A DNA stretch of 64,000 bases from Bradyrhizobium sp. Ec3.3 (GTDB lineage: Bacteria > Pseudomonadota > Alphaproteobacteria > Rhizobiales > Xanthobacteraceae), in NCBI RefSeq assembly GCF_000472925.1, contig NZ_AXAS01000002.1, forward strand, positions 248,001-312,000, given 5' to 3'. Numbering within the stretch: the first letter of the stretch is position 1; every line of letters starts with the position of its first letter. Shown here one piece after another: positions 45,426 through 54,026 of the stretch. The notes under the pieces are model-generated. The model ran no database searches and was not told where the DNA came from. It worked only from the letters and a program-made list of their open reading frames with translations. The position numbers and the translations under genes were made by a program.

Positions 45426-47006
45426 ATGCTGGAATTGCGCAAGGACATCTTCGCCGACGAGCGCGACGACAATCTCAAGGAGATCGGCAAGGGCACGCAG
45501 CGCCAGGACATGCTCGGCCACGTCACGGGCACCTCTACCTATTTCGGCGATCACAAATTGCAGGGCATGCTGCATCTGAAGGTCGTCCGCTCGAGCCATG
45601 CCCACGCGCGGCTGCGCCGCATCGATACGAGCGACGCGGAGCGTTCGCAGGGCGTACGCCGGGTCATCCGCGGCGCCGACGTGCCGCGCAATCTCAATAC
45701 GCTGCTCAGCCTGATCAATTTCGGCAAGGACGACGAGCCGTCGCTTGCGGTCGACAAGGTCCGTTACAACGGCGAGCCAATCGTCGCCATCGTCGCGGAT
45801 AGCGAGCGCGAGGCCTTCGAGGCCATCGCAAAAGTGCGCATCGACTACGAGCCGCTACCGACCGTGTTCGACGTCGAGGACGCGCTGAAGCCCGGTGCGC
45901 CCGTGGTCAACGAGACCTATCCGAAGAACACTTTCACCTATCACGACGTCTATGATCATCAGAAGCTCCGCTTCGGCGATGCGGACGCGGCGCTCGCGAC
46001 AGCCGATCACGTGCTGGAGCAGCGCTACCAGATGTCGCCGATCGAGCATGCGCCGACCGAGACCAACGGCGCGATCGCGGCGCCCGACACCAACGGCCGC
46101 TACGTCGTCTATACCTCGACCCAAGCGCTGTTCTTTTCGGTCGATACCTGCGCGAAGATTTTGGACGTGCCCTCCAACACCTTCCACTTCATCGGCGGCA
46201 CCGTCGGCGGCGGCTTTGGCGGCAAGGTGGATACGTTGACCGAACCGCTCGCCATCCTCGGCGCGATGCTGACCGGGCGTCCCGTGCGCTACGTGTTCGG
46301 GCGCGAGGAGGAGATGCAATATGGCCCGCCGCGCGGCGCCGAGCGCATTTACATCAAGGATGGCGTGATGCGCGACGGCCGTATCGTCGCGCGAAAAATC
46401 CGCGCCTATTTCGACAGCGGCGCCTATACGCGGCTCTCCAGCTACGCCGCCGTGAAATGCGCCGCGCACCTTCCGGGCCCATACACTATCCCGAACGTAT
46501 ATGGCGACGTCTACTGCATCTTCACCAACCGCACGCCGGCGACAGCGATGCGCGGCTTCGGCGTCACCGCGATGGACTTTGCCATCGAATGCCAGATGGA
46601 CAAGCTGGCGCATCTCGTCGGCATGGACCCTATGGAGTTCCGCATCCTCAACGCCTATCGCGACGGCGATATGAAGGCGCATCGACGCGAGGCGAAGAAT
46701 ACGGCGCTGATCGAATGTGTGCAGGTCGCAGCCGAAAAGGCCAAATGGCCGATCCGCGAGGAGTTCAGGCGAGCGTCCTCGCGCAAGGACGGCGGCGGCA
46801 GCCGCGCAGCCATTCCGCCGACGCCGACAGAATCACGCGCGCGGCCGGCCGCACCGACGCAGCAGCGCACGACCTATGACCGGCTTCCGCCCACGGTGAC
46901 CCGCGAGCCGCCGCCACCGACACCGCCGCCGCCCTCGCCGCGGCCCGCAGCACCCTCGCACGGAGCCACCCGTTTCTCCTCCGTCTTCGGCACCAGGAGG
47001 CGCTAG
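45426..47006 (+). CDS. Molybdenum hydroxylase large subunit, N-terminal half (split gene)
   Basis: This 526-residue protein covers the N-terminal domains of an aldehyde-oxidase/xanthine-dehydrogenase large subunit. GGGFGGK at 261-267 and TAMRGFG at 373-379 are the molybdopterin and active-site loops. After about residue 450 the protein becomes a low-complexity Pro/Arg/Ser tail (REPPPPTPPPPSPRPAAP) not found in ordinary members. It ends at TAG 47004-47006, followed directly by the ATG of the next gene in the same reading frame. The CODH-specific VAYRCSFR loop is absent, so this is not a form I CO dehydrogenase. Confidence 0.92.
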   Translation: MLELRKDIFADERDDNLKEIGKGTQRQDMLGHVTGTSTYFGDHKLQGMLHLKVVRSSHAHARLRRIDTSDAERSQGVRRVIRGADVPRNLNTLLSLINFGKDDEPSLAVDKVRYNGEPIVAIVADSEREAFEAIAKVRIDYEPLPTVFDVEDALKPGAPVVNETYPKNTFTYHDVYDHQKLRFGDADAALATADHVLEQRYQMSPIEHAPTETNGAIAAPDTNGRYVVYTSTQALFFSVDTCAKILDVPSNTFHFIGGTVGGGFGGKVDTLTEPLAILGAMLTGRPVRYVFGREEEMQYGPPRGAERIYIKDGVMRDGRIVARKIRAYFDSGAYTRLSSYAAVKCAAHLPGPYTIPNVYGDVYCIFTNRTPATAMRGFGVTAMDFAIECQMDKLAHLVGMDPMEFRILNAYRDGDMKAHRREAKNTALIECVQVAAEKAKWPIREEFRRASSRKDGGGSRAAIPPTPTESRARPAAPTQQRTTYDRLPPTVTREPPPPTPPPPSPRPAAPSHGATRFSSVFGTRRR

Positions 47007-48029
47007 ATGACCAGGCATCGCGGACGCGGCATGGCGTCGATCAACTATCCCATCGGGATGAATCTCGGCGGCGATCCGAGCCAGGCCCTGGTTCATTCCA
47101 ATCCCAGCGGCAAGTTCACGGTCGCGCTGTCCTCGATCGATCTCGGCCAGGGCATGAAATCCGTGACCCGCCAGATTTGTGCGGAGACGCTCGGCGTCCC
47201 GGTCGAGGACGTCTATGTCGACACGGCGGACTCCGACACCGGCCCGCATTGCATGGGCTCGTTCGCCTCGCGCGGCACTCATCGCGTCGGCAACGCCGTG
47301 ATGGCCGCGGCGCGCGAGGCCCGCGGGGTAATGATGGAGGCCGCCGCCGAGGAGCTCGAGGTCAACGCCGCCGATCTCGAGACCGACGGGCGCGGCAATA
47401 TCCACGTCAAGGGCGCGCCACACCGCTCGATCTCGACCAAGGACGTCGCCATCGCCGCGCAGTTCAAGCAGGGCAAGACCATCTCCGGCCGCGGCATTTT
47501 CCTGGTGCCGCTTTCCGACGTGGACCCTGAAACTGGCGAGATGTCGCCGGCAACCTGCTATGCGCATGCCTGCCTCGTCGCCGAGGTCGAGGTCGACGAC
47601 GAGACCGGCGAGGTCGCCATGGTGCGCATGGATTCGGCCTATGAACTCGGCCGCGCGCTCAACCCGCGGCTTGTCGAGCAGCAGCTTGTCGGCGGCGCCT
47701 GGATGGGTGTCAGCCACGCGCTCTACGAGACGCCGGAACCTTATTATCCGGACCCGGTGCACGGGCCGCGGGATTTCGTCGAATATCTGATGCCCGGGCC
47801 AGGTGATATTTGCCCACACGACATCGCCGTACTGGAGCGCCCGGCTCCCGACGGCCCGTTCGGCGCCAAGGGTCCCGGCGAGATGTGCGCCAATCCGGTG
47901 CTGCCGGCCGTTGCGAACGCGATCTTCAATGCCGTCGGGGTGCGCATCGACGATCTGCCGATCACGCCCGAAAAAGTGCTGCGCGCGATCAAGGCCCAGG
48001 GCGGCGCGCGGCCGCAGGCGCGGCGCTGA
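47007..48029 (+). CDS. Molybdenum hydroxylase large subunit, C-terminal half (split gene)
   Basis: This 340-residue protein is the C-terminal molybdopterin domain: RGRGMASINYPIGMNLGG at the start, IDLGQGMKSV with the conserved Gln48, and FGAKGPGEMCANP with the catalytic glutamate at 292. It must pair with the preceding polypeptide to make a full active site. It has its own strong ribosome site, AGGAGG at 46995-47000, six bases before the ATG, so it is an intended separate gene and not a sequencing artefact. A similar split is known in the Eubacterium barkeri nicotinate dehydrogenase (NdhL/NdhM). Confidence 0.93.
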   Translation: MTRHRGRGMASINYPIGMNLGGDPSQALVHSNPSGKFTVALSSIDLGQGMKSVTRQICAETLGVPVEDVYVDTADSDTGPHCMGSFASRGTHRVGNAVMAAAREARGVMMEAAAEELEVNAADLETDGRGNIHVKGAPHRSISTKDVAIAAQFKQGKTISGRGIFLVPLSDVDPETGEMSPATCYAHACLVAEVEVDDETGEVAMVRMDSAYELGRALNPRLVEQQLVGGAWMGVSHALYETPEPYYPDPVHGPRDFVEYLMPGPGDICPHDIAVLERPAPDGPFGAKGPGEMCANPVLPAVANAIFNAVGVRIDDLPITPEKVLRAIKAQGGARPQARR

Positions 48030-48037
48030 GGTTTGTC

Positions 48038-48919
48038 GTGGCGGTTCGCAGCAACATCGTCGGCATCGACAGCCCCGAAGCGCTGGAGAAGGCGCTGCGC
48101 GCGGCCTATTACCTCGCCGACGAGGGGCTTGCGACCGCGGCCTATCTCGGGCTCGCGCTCGGCAAGCCGCTGCTGCTCGAGGGCGCGCCGGGTGTCGGCA
48201 AGACCGAGGCCGCCAAAGCGATTGCCGCCGTGTTGGGCCGCCGGCTGATCCGCCTGCAATGTTACGAAGGCATCGACGCGTCCGCCGCGCTCTACGAATG
48301 GAACTATCCGCGCCAGATGCTGGCGATCCGCCAGGCCGGCGACGAGAGCATCGACATCTATGGCGAGACGTTCTTGATCGAGCGTCCCATGCTCGCCGCG
48401 CTGCGCGCACCTGATTCCACCGTGCTGCTGATCGACGAAATCGATCGCGCCGACCAGGAGTTCGAAGCGTTCCTGCTCGAATTCTTGTCCGACTTCCAGA
48501 TCTCCATTCCTGAGCGCGGCACTGTTCGCGCAGCGGAACGGCCGGTGGTCGTGCTGACCTCCAACCGCACACGCGACTTGCACGAAGCCTTGCGCCGACG
48601 CTGCGTCTATCACTGGATCGACTATCCCACCCCGGAACGCGAAGCGCGCATCGTGATGATGCGGGCTTCCAGCGTCGCCGAGGCGACCGCTCGCGCGGTC
48701 GTTGCGGCAGTCGGCAAGCTCCGGCGGGAGCCGCTGAGCAAGGCGCCAGGGATCGCCGAGGCCGTGGACTGGGCCGAGGCCGCGACGTTGCTGCAGAAGG
48801 GCGGCGCGCGCTGGCCGGACGCCTTCAAGCGCTCGATCGGCGTTGCGCTCAAGGACGAAGAGGACCTGCACTTCATCTCGCCGCGGCTCGACGCTTTGCT
48901 GGCGGAGGCTTCGGCATGA
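48038..48919 (+). CDS. MoxR/CoxD-type AAA+ ATPase
   Basis: This 293-residue AAA+ protein has Walker A GAPGVGKT (residues 49-56), Walker B VLLIDEIDRADQE and VVVLTSNRTRDLHEALRRRC in the sensor and arginine-finger region. In cox clusters CoxD, together with CoxE, matures the Mo-Cu or Mo site of the hydroxylase. GTG 48038 is chosen for GAGG six bases upstream and because the conserved part begins just after it. It overlaps the next gene as ATGA. Confidence 0.88.
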   Translation: MAVRSNIVGIDSPEALEKALRAAYYLADEGLATAAYLGLALGKPLLLEGAPGVGKTEAAKAIAAVLGRRLIRLQCYEGIDASAALYEWNYPRQMLAIRQAGDESIDIYGETFLIERPMLAALRAPDSTVLLIDEIDRADQEFEAFLLEFLSDFQISIPERGTVRAAERPVVVLTSNRTRDLHEALRRRCVYHWIDYPTPEREARIVMMRASSVAEATARAVVAAVGKLRREPLSKAPGIAEAVDWAEAATLLQKGGARWPDAFKRSIGVALKDEEDLHFISPRLDALLAEASA

Positions 48920-50037
48920 GTACGGAACCGCAATTGCCACGCGCCGCGCGCGTCTTCATCTCCTTCGTCGCGCTTCTGCGCGCCAACGGTTTTGCCGTTG
49001 CGCCGGAACAGACCACGTCCTTCCTCGCCGCGATCGAACTGCTTGGCCCGCGCAGCCTCGACGACATCCGGCAGGCGGCATTGGCAACCCTGGCCCCGCC
49101 GCCCGAGCGGCGCGCCACCTTCGACCGGCTGTTCGATCTGCACTTCCGCGGCAGCGAGGCGATCGAGCGGACCGATGACGGTGAAGATGACGAGACCGTG
49201 CGGCTGCAAGAGGAAGGCCGCGGCGACGAGGAGCCGCTGCGGTCTGATGACACCAGCGAGTCGGGCCTGACTGCTACCCGTGCCGAGGCGCTGGTCGAGC
49301 GGCGGTTCGCGGTCACCGCAAGCAGCGATGTACTGCGCCGCCTCGCACGCGAGGCGCCAAGGCGCCTGCCGAAGCGGCGCGGCCATCGCCGCATGCGCGC
49401 ACGTCGCGGGCCCTTCGCCGATCTGCGCCGGACCTTGCGCGACACGGTCCGCAGCGATGGCGAGATCCTGCGGCTCGGACACCTGAAGCGGCGGCAGCGC
49501 CCGCGCAAGTTCCTGCTGCTGATCGACGTCTCGGGCTCAATGAAAGCCCGTACCGAGCAGAACATGAAGCTTGCGCATGCGCTGGTGCAGGCCGCGCCCA
49601 CTATCGAGGTCTTCACCTTCGGCACGCGCCTCACCCGCGTCACCCGGGCATTGCGCATCAAGCGCCGGGAGCAGGCGCTCAATGCCGCCGCTCATCTCGT
49701 CAGCGACTGGGACGGCGGCACGCGGATCGGCGACGCGCTGCAAGCCTTCCTCGCCGTGCCACGCTTCGGCGGCTATGCGCGCGGTGCCGCGGTCGTCATC
49801 GTCTCCGACGGCCTGGAGCGCGGCGAGCCCGATAGCTTGCGCGACGCAGTCGCAAAATTGTCGCGGCGCGCCTGGCGGCTGAGTTGGCTTACGCCGCTCG
49901 CAACGGCTGCCGGTTTCCGTCCGCAAACCGAAGCGTTGGTCGCCATCGAACGCTTCGTCGACGATCTCGTCGACGGCAGTTCGAGCGCGTCGATCGTTGC
50001 GCATGTGCTGGCGCTGGGACGAAGGAGAGTGGCGTGA
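48916..50037 (+). CDS. VWA-domain maturation protein (CoxE type)
   Basis: This 373-residue protein has a C-terminal von Willebrand A domain with MIDAS motif DVSGS at residues 204-208. A very basic stretch (RRLPKRRGHRRMRARRG, about 149-164) precedes it, and the N-terminal region is helical. It is the CoxE-type partner of the MoxR ATPase just upstream, with which its start overlaps, and likely helps mature the molybdenum site. The following gene starts inside its stop codon (GTGA). Confidence 0.9.
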   Translation: MSTEPQLPRAARVFISFVALLRANGFAVAPEQTTSFLAAIELLGPRSLDDIRQAALATLAPPPERRATFDRLFDLHFRGSEAIERTDDGEDDETVRLQEEGRGDEEPLRSDDTSESGLTATRAEALVERRFAVTASSDVLRRLAREAPRRLPKRRGHRRMRARRGPFADLRRTLRDTVRSDGEILRLGHLKRRQRPRKFLLLIDVSGSMKARTEQNMKLAHALVQAAPTIEVFTFGTRLTRVTRALRIKRREQALNAAAHLVSDWDGGTRIGDALQAFLAVPRFGGYARGAAVVIVSDGLERGEPDSLRDAVAKLSRRAWRLSWLTPLATAAGFRPQTEALVAIERFVDDLVDGSSSASIVAHVLALGRRRVA

Positions 50038-50924
50038 CCGGTATTGTCGACGGCCATCACCACATCTGGCGCCAGGCTGATCTGCCATGGCTGACGGGCC
50101 CGATGCAGCCGCGCATCTTCGGCCCGTACGAGGCGATCCGGCGCGACTATCCGATCGAAGAATATCTCGACGATCTCAAGGGCACCGGCGTCACCCGCTC
50201 CGTCTACGTTCAGACCAACTGGGCCAACGACCGTTTCGAGGATGAGGCCGCCTGGGTGCAGCGGACTGCCGATGAGCACGGCTGGCCGCATGCCATCGTC
50301 GCCTATGCCAATTTCGCCGCCGCGGACGTCCGTCCGCAACTCGACCGCCTGGAGCGCTATCCTCTGATGCGCGGCGTGCGCATGCAGCTCCACTGGCACG
50401 AGAACCCGCTCTATCGCTTTGCGGCGCGGCCTGATCTCTGCTGCAATCTCATGATCCGCCGCAACATCGCGCGGCTCGCCGATTATGGCTGGAGCTTTGA
50501 TCTGCAGGTCTTCACACCGCAGATGCCGGATGCAGCGGATCTCGCCGACGCCTGCCCCGACGTCACTTTTATCCTGCAACATGCCGGCATGCCCGAGGAT
50601 TTGTCTCCCGCGGGCCGCGCCGCCTGGCGCGTCGGCATGGGCCGTCTTGCTGCGTCCCCGAACGTCTACGTCAAGCTTTCAGGGCTCGGCACGTTTATCC
50701 ACCGCAACGATGCCGCGCATATTGCCACCATTGTCGCCGACACCGTCATGATGTTCGGCGCCGAACGCTGTCTGTTCGGCTCGAACTTCCCGATTGAGAA
50801 ATTGTGGACCAGCTATCGCGAGCTGGTAGACGCGTTCAGCGCTGCCGCTGCGCCACTGAACGACGCGCAGCGCCAGGCTATTTTCAGGACAACCGCGACG
50901 AGCGTCTACCGGCTTGGACCGTAG
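50034..50924 (+). CDS. Amidohydrolase-family metal-dependent hydrolase (PF04909 type)
   Basis: This 296-residue TIM-barrel hydrolase starts VDGHHHIWRQADLPWL, carrying the metal-binding histidines, and ends with the conserved FGSNFPIEKLW segment whose Asp equivalent is Asn here. HWHENPLYRFA and FILQHAGMP provide further active-site residues. Relatives hydrolyse 2-pyrone-4,6-dicarboxylate or sugar lactones, or decarboxylate aromatic acids. It starts at GTG 50034 overlapping the CoxE stop by 4 bp. A ring-opening or lactone-hydrolysis step is inferred. Confidence 0.88.
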   Translation: MTGIVDGHHHIWRQADLPWLTGPMQPRIFGPYEAIRRDYPIEEYLDDLKGTGVTRSVYVQTNWANDRFEDEAAWVQRTADEHGWPHAIVAYANFAAADVRPQLDRLERYPLMRGVRMQLHWHENPLYRFAARPDLCCNLMIRRNIARLADYGWSFDLQVFTPQMPDAADLADACPDVTFILQHAGMPEDLSPAGRAAWRVGMGRLAASPNVYVKLSGLGTFIHRNDAAHIATIVADTVMMFGAERCLFGSNFPIEKLWTSYRELVDAFSAAAAPLNDAQRQAIFRTTATSVYRLGP

Positions 50925-50955
50925 AGGCAGCAAAGAGAGACAGGGAGGGGAAAGA

Positions 50956-51804
50956 ATGCCGCTGGAGATCAAGATCCTGGACTATGGCGATATCGAGCTG
51001 GAATCGAGCTTTCTGGTTCTCGGCCGCGACTGCGGCCGCACCCGGCGCGTCCTCACCCTCGGCTTCCTGATCCTTGGCGGCCCCTATCCGGTCGTCGTCG
51101 ACACGGGCTACCGCTCCAACCAGATCATGGAAACGCTGGGCATGCGTGGCTTGCAGTATCACGAGCACATGATCGAGAACCAGCTTACGCGCCACGGCGT
51201 GCGCATGGGCGACGTCCGCTTCGTCTGTCACACCCATCTGCACATCGACCACGCCGGCAAGGACGATCTGTTCCCGATGAACACGACGGTCGTCGTCAAC
51301 CGCCGCGAGCTCGAATATTCGGTCTCCGGCCTGATGCACCCGCAATATCCGGCGCCCGACATCAAGCATCTGATCGACCGTCTGCACACCAAGAGCGCGC
51401 TGCGCTTCCTCGACCTCGAGATCACCGGTCCCATCGAGCTGATGCCCGGTGTCTATTGCGACGCTGCGAACGCGCACACCGAAGGCTCGATGAACATCAT
51501 CGTCCACACTGCTGATGGCATCGCGACCATCTGCGGCGACGTGATCTACGATTTCAACGACCAGATCGTCACACCCTTCCACGAGATCCACGACTGGGAG
51601 CCGCGCACGACCGGCAATCACGGCACGACCAAGCGCGCCGAGAAGGCGGCGATCAAGAAGCTGCTCAGCAATTCGCGGTACCTGCTGCCGGTGCACGACC
51701 GGCCCGCCAAGATCGAAGGCGGCAATGTCGTGGGACGGCTGCATGACCAGGTCCCCGGACCGATCGTGCAGTCGTTGCCGCAGCGTAACTGGTTCCCCGC
51801 CTGA
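50956..51804 (+). CDS. Metallo-beta-lactamase-fold hydrolase (N-acyl-homoserine-lactonase family)
   Basis: This 282-residue metallohydrolase has the zinc motif HTHLHIDHAG (H94-x-H96-x-D98-H99) and a later CDAANAHTEGS with His in the usual position. GDVIYDFNDQ is also in place. It belongs with AhlL/AttM-type lactonases. In this operon it more probably opens a lactone intermediate than quenches quorum signals (inference). GGGAGGGG precedes ATG 50956 by about 7 bases. Confidence 0.88.
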   Translation: MPLEIKILDYGDIELESSFLVLGRDCGRTRRVLTLGFLILGGPYPVVVDTGYRSNQIMETLGMRGLQYHEHMIENQLTRHGVRMGDVRFVCHTHLHIDHAGKDDLFPMNTTVVVNRRELEYSVSGLMHPQYPAPDIKHLIDRLHTKSALRFLDLEITGPIELMPGVYCDAANAHTEGSMNIIVHTADGIATICGDVIYDFNDQIVTPFHEIHDWEPRTTGNHGTTKRAEKAAIKKLLSNSRYLLPVHDRPAKIEGGNVVGRLHDQVPGPIVQSLPQRNWFPA

Positions 51805-51824
51805 TATTCCCAAGGGAGCGACCG

Positions 51825-53393
51825 ATGACCCACGTCACCTTGCGTTCCGAATTCGAGACCCTGATCGACCCCTATGCGCCGGTCGGCCAGGTCGGCACGG
51901 GTTTTGACTTCACGGAAGGGCCGATCTGGCATCCGGTCGATCACTACCTGCTGTTCTCGGACATGCCGGGCGACGTGCGCCGGCGCTGGGATGCGCGGCG
52001 CGGTGTCGTCGAGGTCAAGCGCCCCGCGAACAAGTGCAACGGCATGACCTATGATGCCGAGCTGAACCTGATCGTCTGCGAGCACGCGACGTCGTCGCTG
52101 ATCCGCGAACGGCCCGATGGCCGGCGCGAGGTGCTGGCCTCGCACTTCCAGGGTCAGGAGCTCAACAGCCCCAACGATGTCTGCGTGCATTCCTCGGGCG
52201 CGATCTATTTCTCGGATCCCTGGTATGGCCGCATGCCGGTCTACGGCGTCGAACGGCCGCGGCAGCTCGGCTTCCAGGGCGTCTATCGCGTCATGCCCGG
52301 CGGCGAGCCGCAGCTCGTGGTCGAGCGCACCCTGTTTGACCAGCCGAACGGGCTTTGCTTCTCGTCGGACGAGAAGCTGCTCTATGTCAACGATACCGTG
52401 CAGGCGCTGATCCGGGTGTTCGATGTCAGCACCGACGGATCGCTCGGCAACGCGCGCGTGTTCGCAAGCGGCATCAAGTCGGAGCTCGAACCCGGCGTGC
52501 CCGACGGCATGAAGTGCGATCAGCACGGCAATGTCTGGGTCACTGCGCCGGGCGGTGTCTGGGTCTATTCGCCGAGGGGCGAGTTGCTCGGCAAGGTGCG
52601 GGTACCGGAGCTCGTCGCCAACCTCGCTTGGGGCGGGCCAGATTTCCGCACGCTCTATCTCACCGCGACGCATTCGGTCTACGCGATCCCGACCAGAACG
52701 GGGCCGCGGCACGAACCCTATATGAGCGGCAAGCGCGGCGGTGCGGGCGCGAGCGCCTCCGCAGCCGCGCCGATCCTGACCGACGGCGAATTGCGGCTCG
52801 ATCCGCAGCGCTGCGCCATGATCATCCAGGACCTGCAGAACGACGTCGTCATGGAAGGCGGCGCCTTTGCCGAGTCCGGCGCCCCCGTGCATGCGCGCCA
52901 GCAGAACGTGATCGAAAACGTGCGTAGGCTTGCGGAAGCCGCGCGCTCCCGCGGTGTTGCCATCATCCATGTCTGGTTCGTGGTCGAGCCCGGCGCGCCC
53001 GGCGTCACATTGAACGCGCCGTTGTTCGAGGGGCTGGTCGACAGCAAGGCGATGGTGCGCGGGAGCTGGGGCGCTGCGCCCGTGTCCGGCCTCGAGCCGC
53101 GGCCCGGCGATTTCGTGGTCGAGAAGATGCGCATGAGCGCGTGGGAAGGCACGAAGCTCGAGACGGTCCTTAAGGCGACGGGGCGCGACATGATCATCAA
53201 CACCGGCGCTTGGACCAACATGTCCGTCGAGCACACCGCGCGAACCGGTGCGGACAAGGGCTATTTCATGATCGTGCCGGAGGATTGCTGCTCGACCATG
53301 AATGCCGACTGGCACAACGCGTCAGTGAACTTCGCCATGCAGAACGTCGCCGTCGTCACCAAGGCCGAGACCGTCATCAGAGCGCTGGGATGA
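51825..53393 (+). CDS. SMP-30/lactonase propeller fused to an isochorismatase-like domain lacking the catalytic Cys
   Basis: This 522-residue two-domain protein has an SMP-30/gluconolactonase beta-propeller at residues 1-300 (FDFTEGPIWHP, LNSPNDVCVHSSGAIYFSDP, GVPDGMKCDQHGNVWVTAPG). Residues 325-522 are a cysteine-hydrolase (isochorismatase) fold. That fold keeps Asp336 (IIQDLQND) and Lys434 (VVEKMRMSAW), but the nucleophile position in TNMSVEHTAR is Ser467 (codon TCC at 53223-53225) where active members have Cys. So the second domain is either inactive or uses serine. The frame is continuous. It probably hydrolyses a lactone of the pathway. Confidence 0.9.
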   Translation: MTHVTLRSEFETLIDPYAPVGQVGTGFDFTEGPIWHPVDHYLLFSDMPGDVRRRWDARRGVVEVKRPANKCNGMTYDAELNLIVCEHATSSLIRERPDGRREVLASHFQGQELNSPNDVCVHSSGAIYFSDPWYGRMPVYGVERPRQLGFQGVYRVMPGGEPQLVVERTLFDQPNGLCFSSDEKLLYVNDTVQALIRVFDVSTDGSLGNARVFASGIKSELEPGVPDGMKCDQHGNVWVTAPGGVWVYSPRGELLGKVRVPELVANLAWGGPDFRTLYLTATHSVYAIPTRTGPRHEPYMSGKRGGAGASASAAAPILTDGELRLDPQRCAMIIQDLQNDVVMEGGAFAESGAPVHARQQNVIENVRRLAEAARSRGVAIIHVWFVVEPGAPGVTLNAPLFEGLVDSKAMVRGSWGAAPVSGLEPRPGDFVVEKMRMSAWEGTKLETVLKATGRDMIINTGAWTNMSVEHTARTGADKGYFMIVPEDCCSTMNADWHNASVNFAMQNVAVVTKAETVIRALG

Positions 53394-53396
53394 GCG

Positions 53397-54023
53397 GTGG
53401 CAAAGCTCCTGCACCTGTCCTGCTCGCCGCGCGCCGACTCCGAGTCGAGTGCCGGCGCGCGCGTCTTTCTTGACGGGTTTTGTCAGGTGCACCCGGACTG
53501 GGACGTCGACGTGATGGACCTCTGGCGAGAGCGCATGCCGGAGTTCGTCGGCCCGATCGTCGAGGCGAAGTATGCGCGCATGAAGGCGCAGGCCTTTAAC
53601 GACGCACAGCGGGACAGCTTTGCCGAAGCCGAGCGGATGGCGTTACGCTTTTCGCTCGCCGACCGCGTGCTGATCTCGACGCCGATGTGGAATTTCGGCA
53701 TCCCCTACAAGCTGAAGCAGTGGTTCGACGTGATCATCCAGCCCGGCCTGACCTTTCGCCTCGATCCATCGCAGGGCTATTTTCCGCTGCTCAAGGACCG
53801 CCCCACGCTGGTGATCCTGGCTAGCGGCAGCGATTATTCGACCGGGATGAATCGCGGCCGCCTTGACATGGCCACGCCCTATTTGCGCGAGGCGCTGCGC
53901 TTCATCGGCGTGAGCGACGTGCGCTTCGTGCCGATCGGCCCCACGGCGGGACCGGCCGAACCGATCCGCGCCGCGCGCGACAGCGCCCACCGCCGCCTCG
54001 CTGAGATGGCGAGGCGGTTCTGA
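53397..54023 (+). CDS. FMN-dependent NADH-azoreductase/quinone-oxidoreductase-like flavoprotein
   Basis: This 208-residue flavodoxin-fold protein starts LLHLSCSPRADSESSAGARV, the FMN phosphate-binding loop of the AzoR group, and has STPMWNFGIPYKLKQWFDVI, the isoalloxazine-binding segment. It transfers two electrons from NAD(P)H to quinones or azo compounds. It starts at GTG 53397, three bases after the previous stop, and closes the 18-gene run. It could reduce a quinone or unsaturated ring intermediate. It ends three bases from the convergent HEAT-repeat gene. Confidence 0.88.
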   Translation: MAKLLHLSCSPRADSESSAGARVFLDGFCQVHPDWDVDVMDLWRERMPEFVGPIVEAKYARMKAQAFNDAQRDSFAEAERMALRFSLADRVLISTPMWNFGIPYKLKQWFDVIIQPGLTFRLDPSQGYFPLLKDRPTLVILASGSDYSTGMNRGRLDMATPYLREALRFIGVSDVRFVPIGPTAGPAEPIRAARDSAHRRLAEMARRF

Positions 54024-54026
54024 CGC

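Noticed and set aside
47004..47006. Programmed readthrough or selenocysteine-like recoding of the in-frame TAG
   Set aside because: A perfect AGGAGG lies just before the following ATG and no recoding structure is apparent. Two separately translated polypeptides explain it more simply.
45426..48029. Form I CO dehydrogenase (CoxMSL)
   Set aside because: The large subunit lacks the CODH-specific VAYRCSFR loop and has the XDH-type TAMRGFG motif. CoxD/E neighbours alone do not make it a CODH.
50956..51804. Quorum-quenching AHL lactonase
   Set aside because: The fold and motif fit, but the gene is embedded in a catabolic operon with other lactone/ring hydrolases, so a pathway role is more likely.
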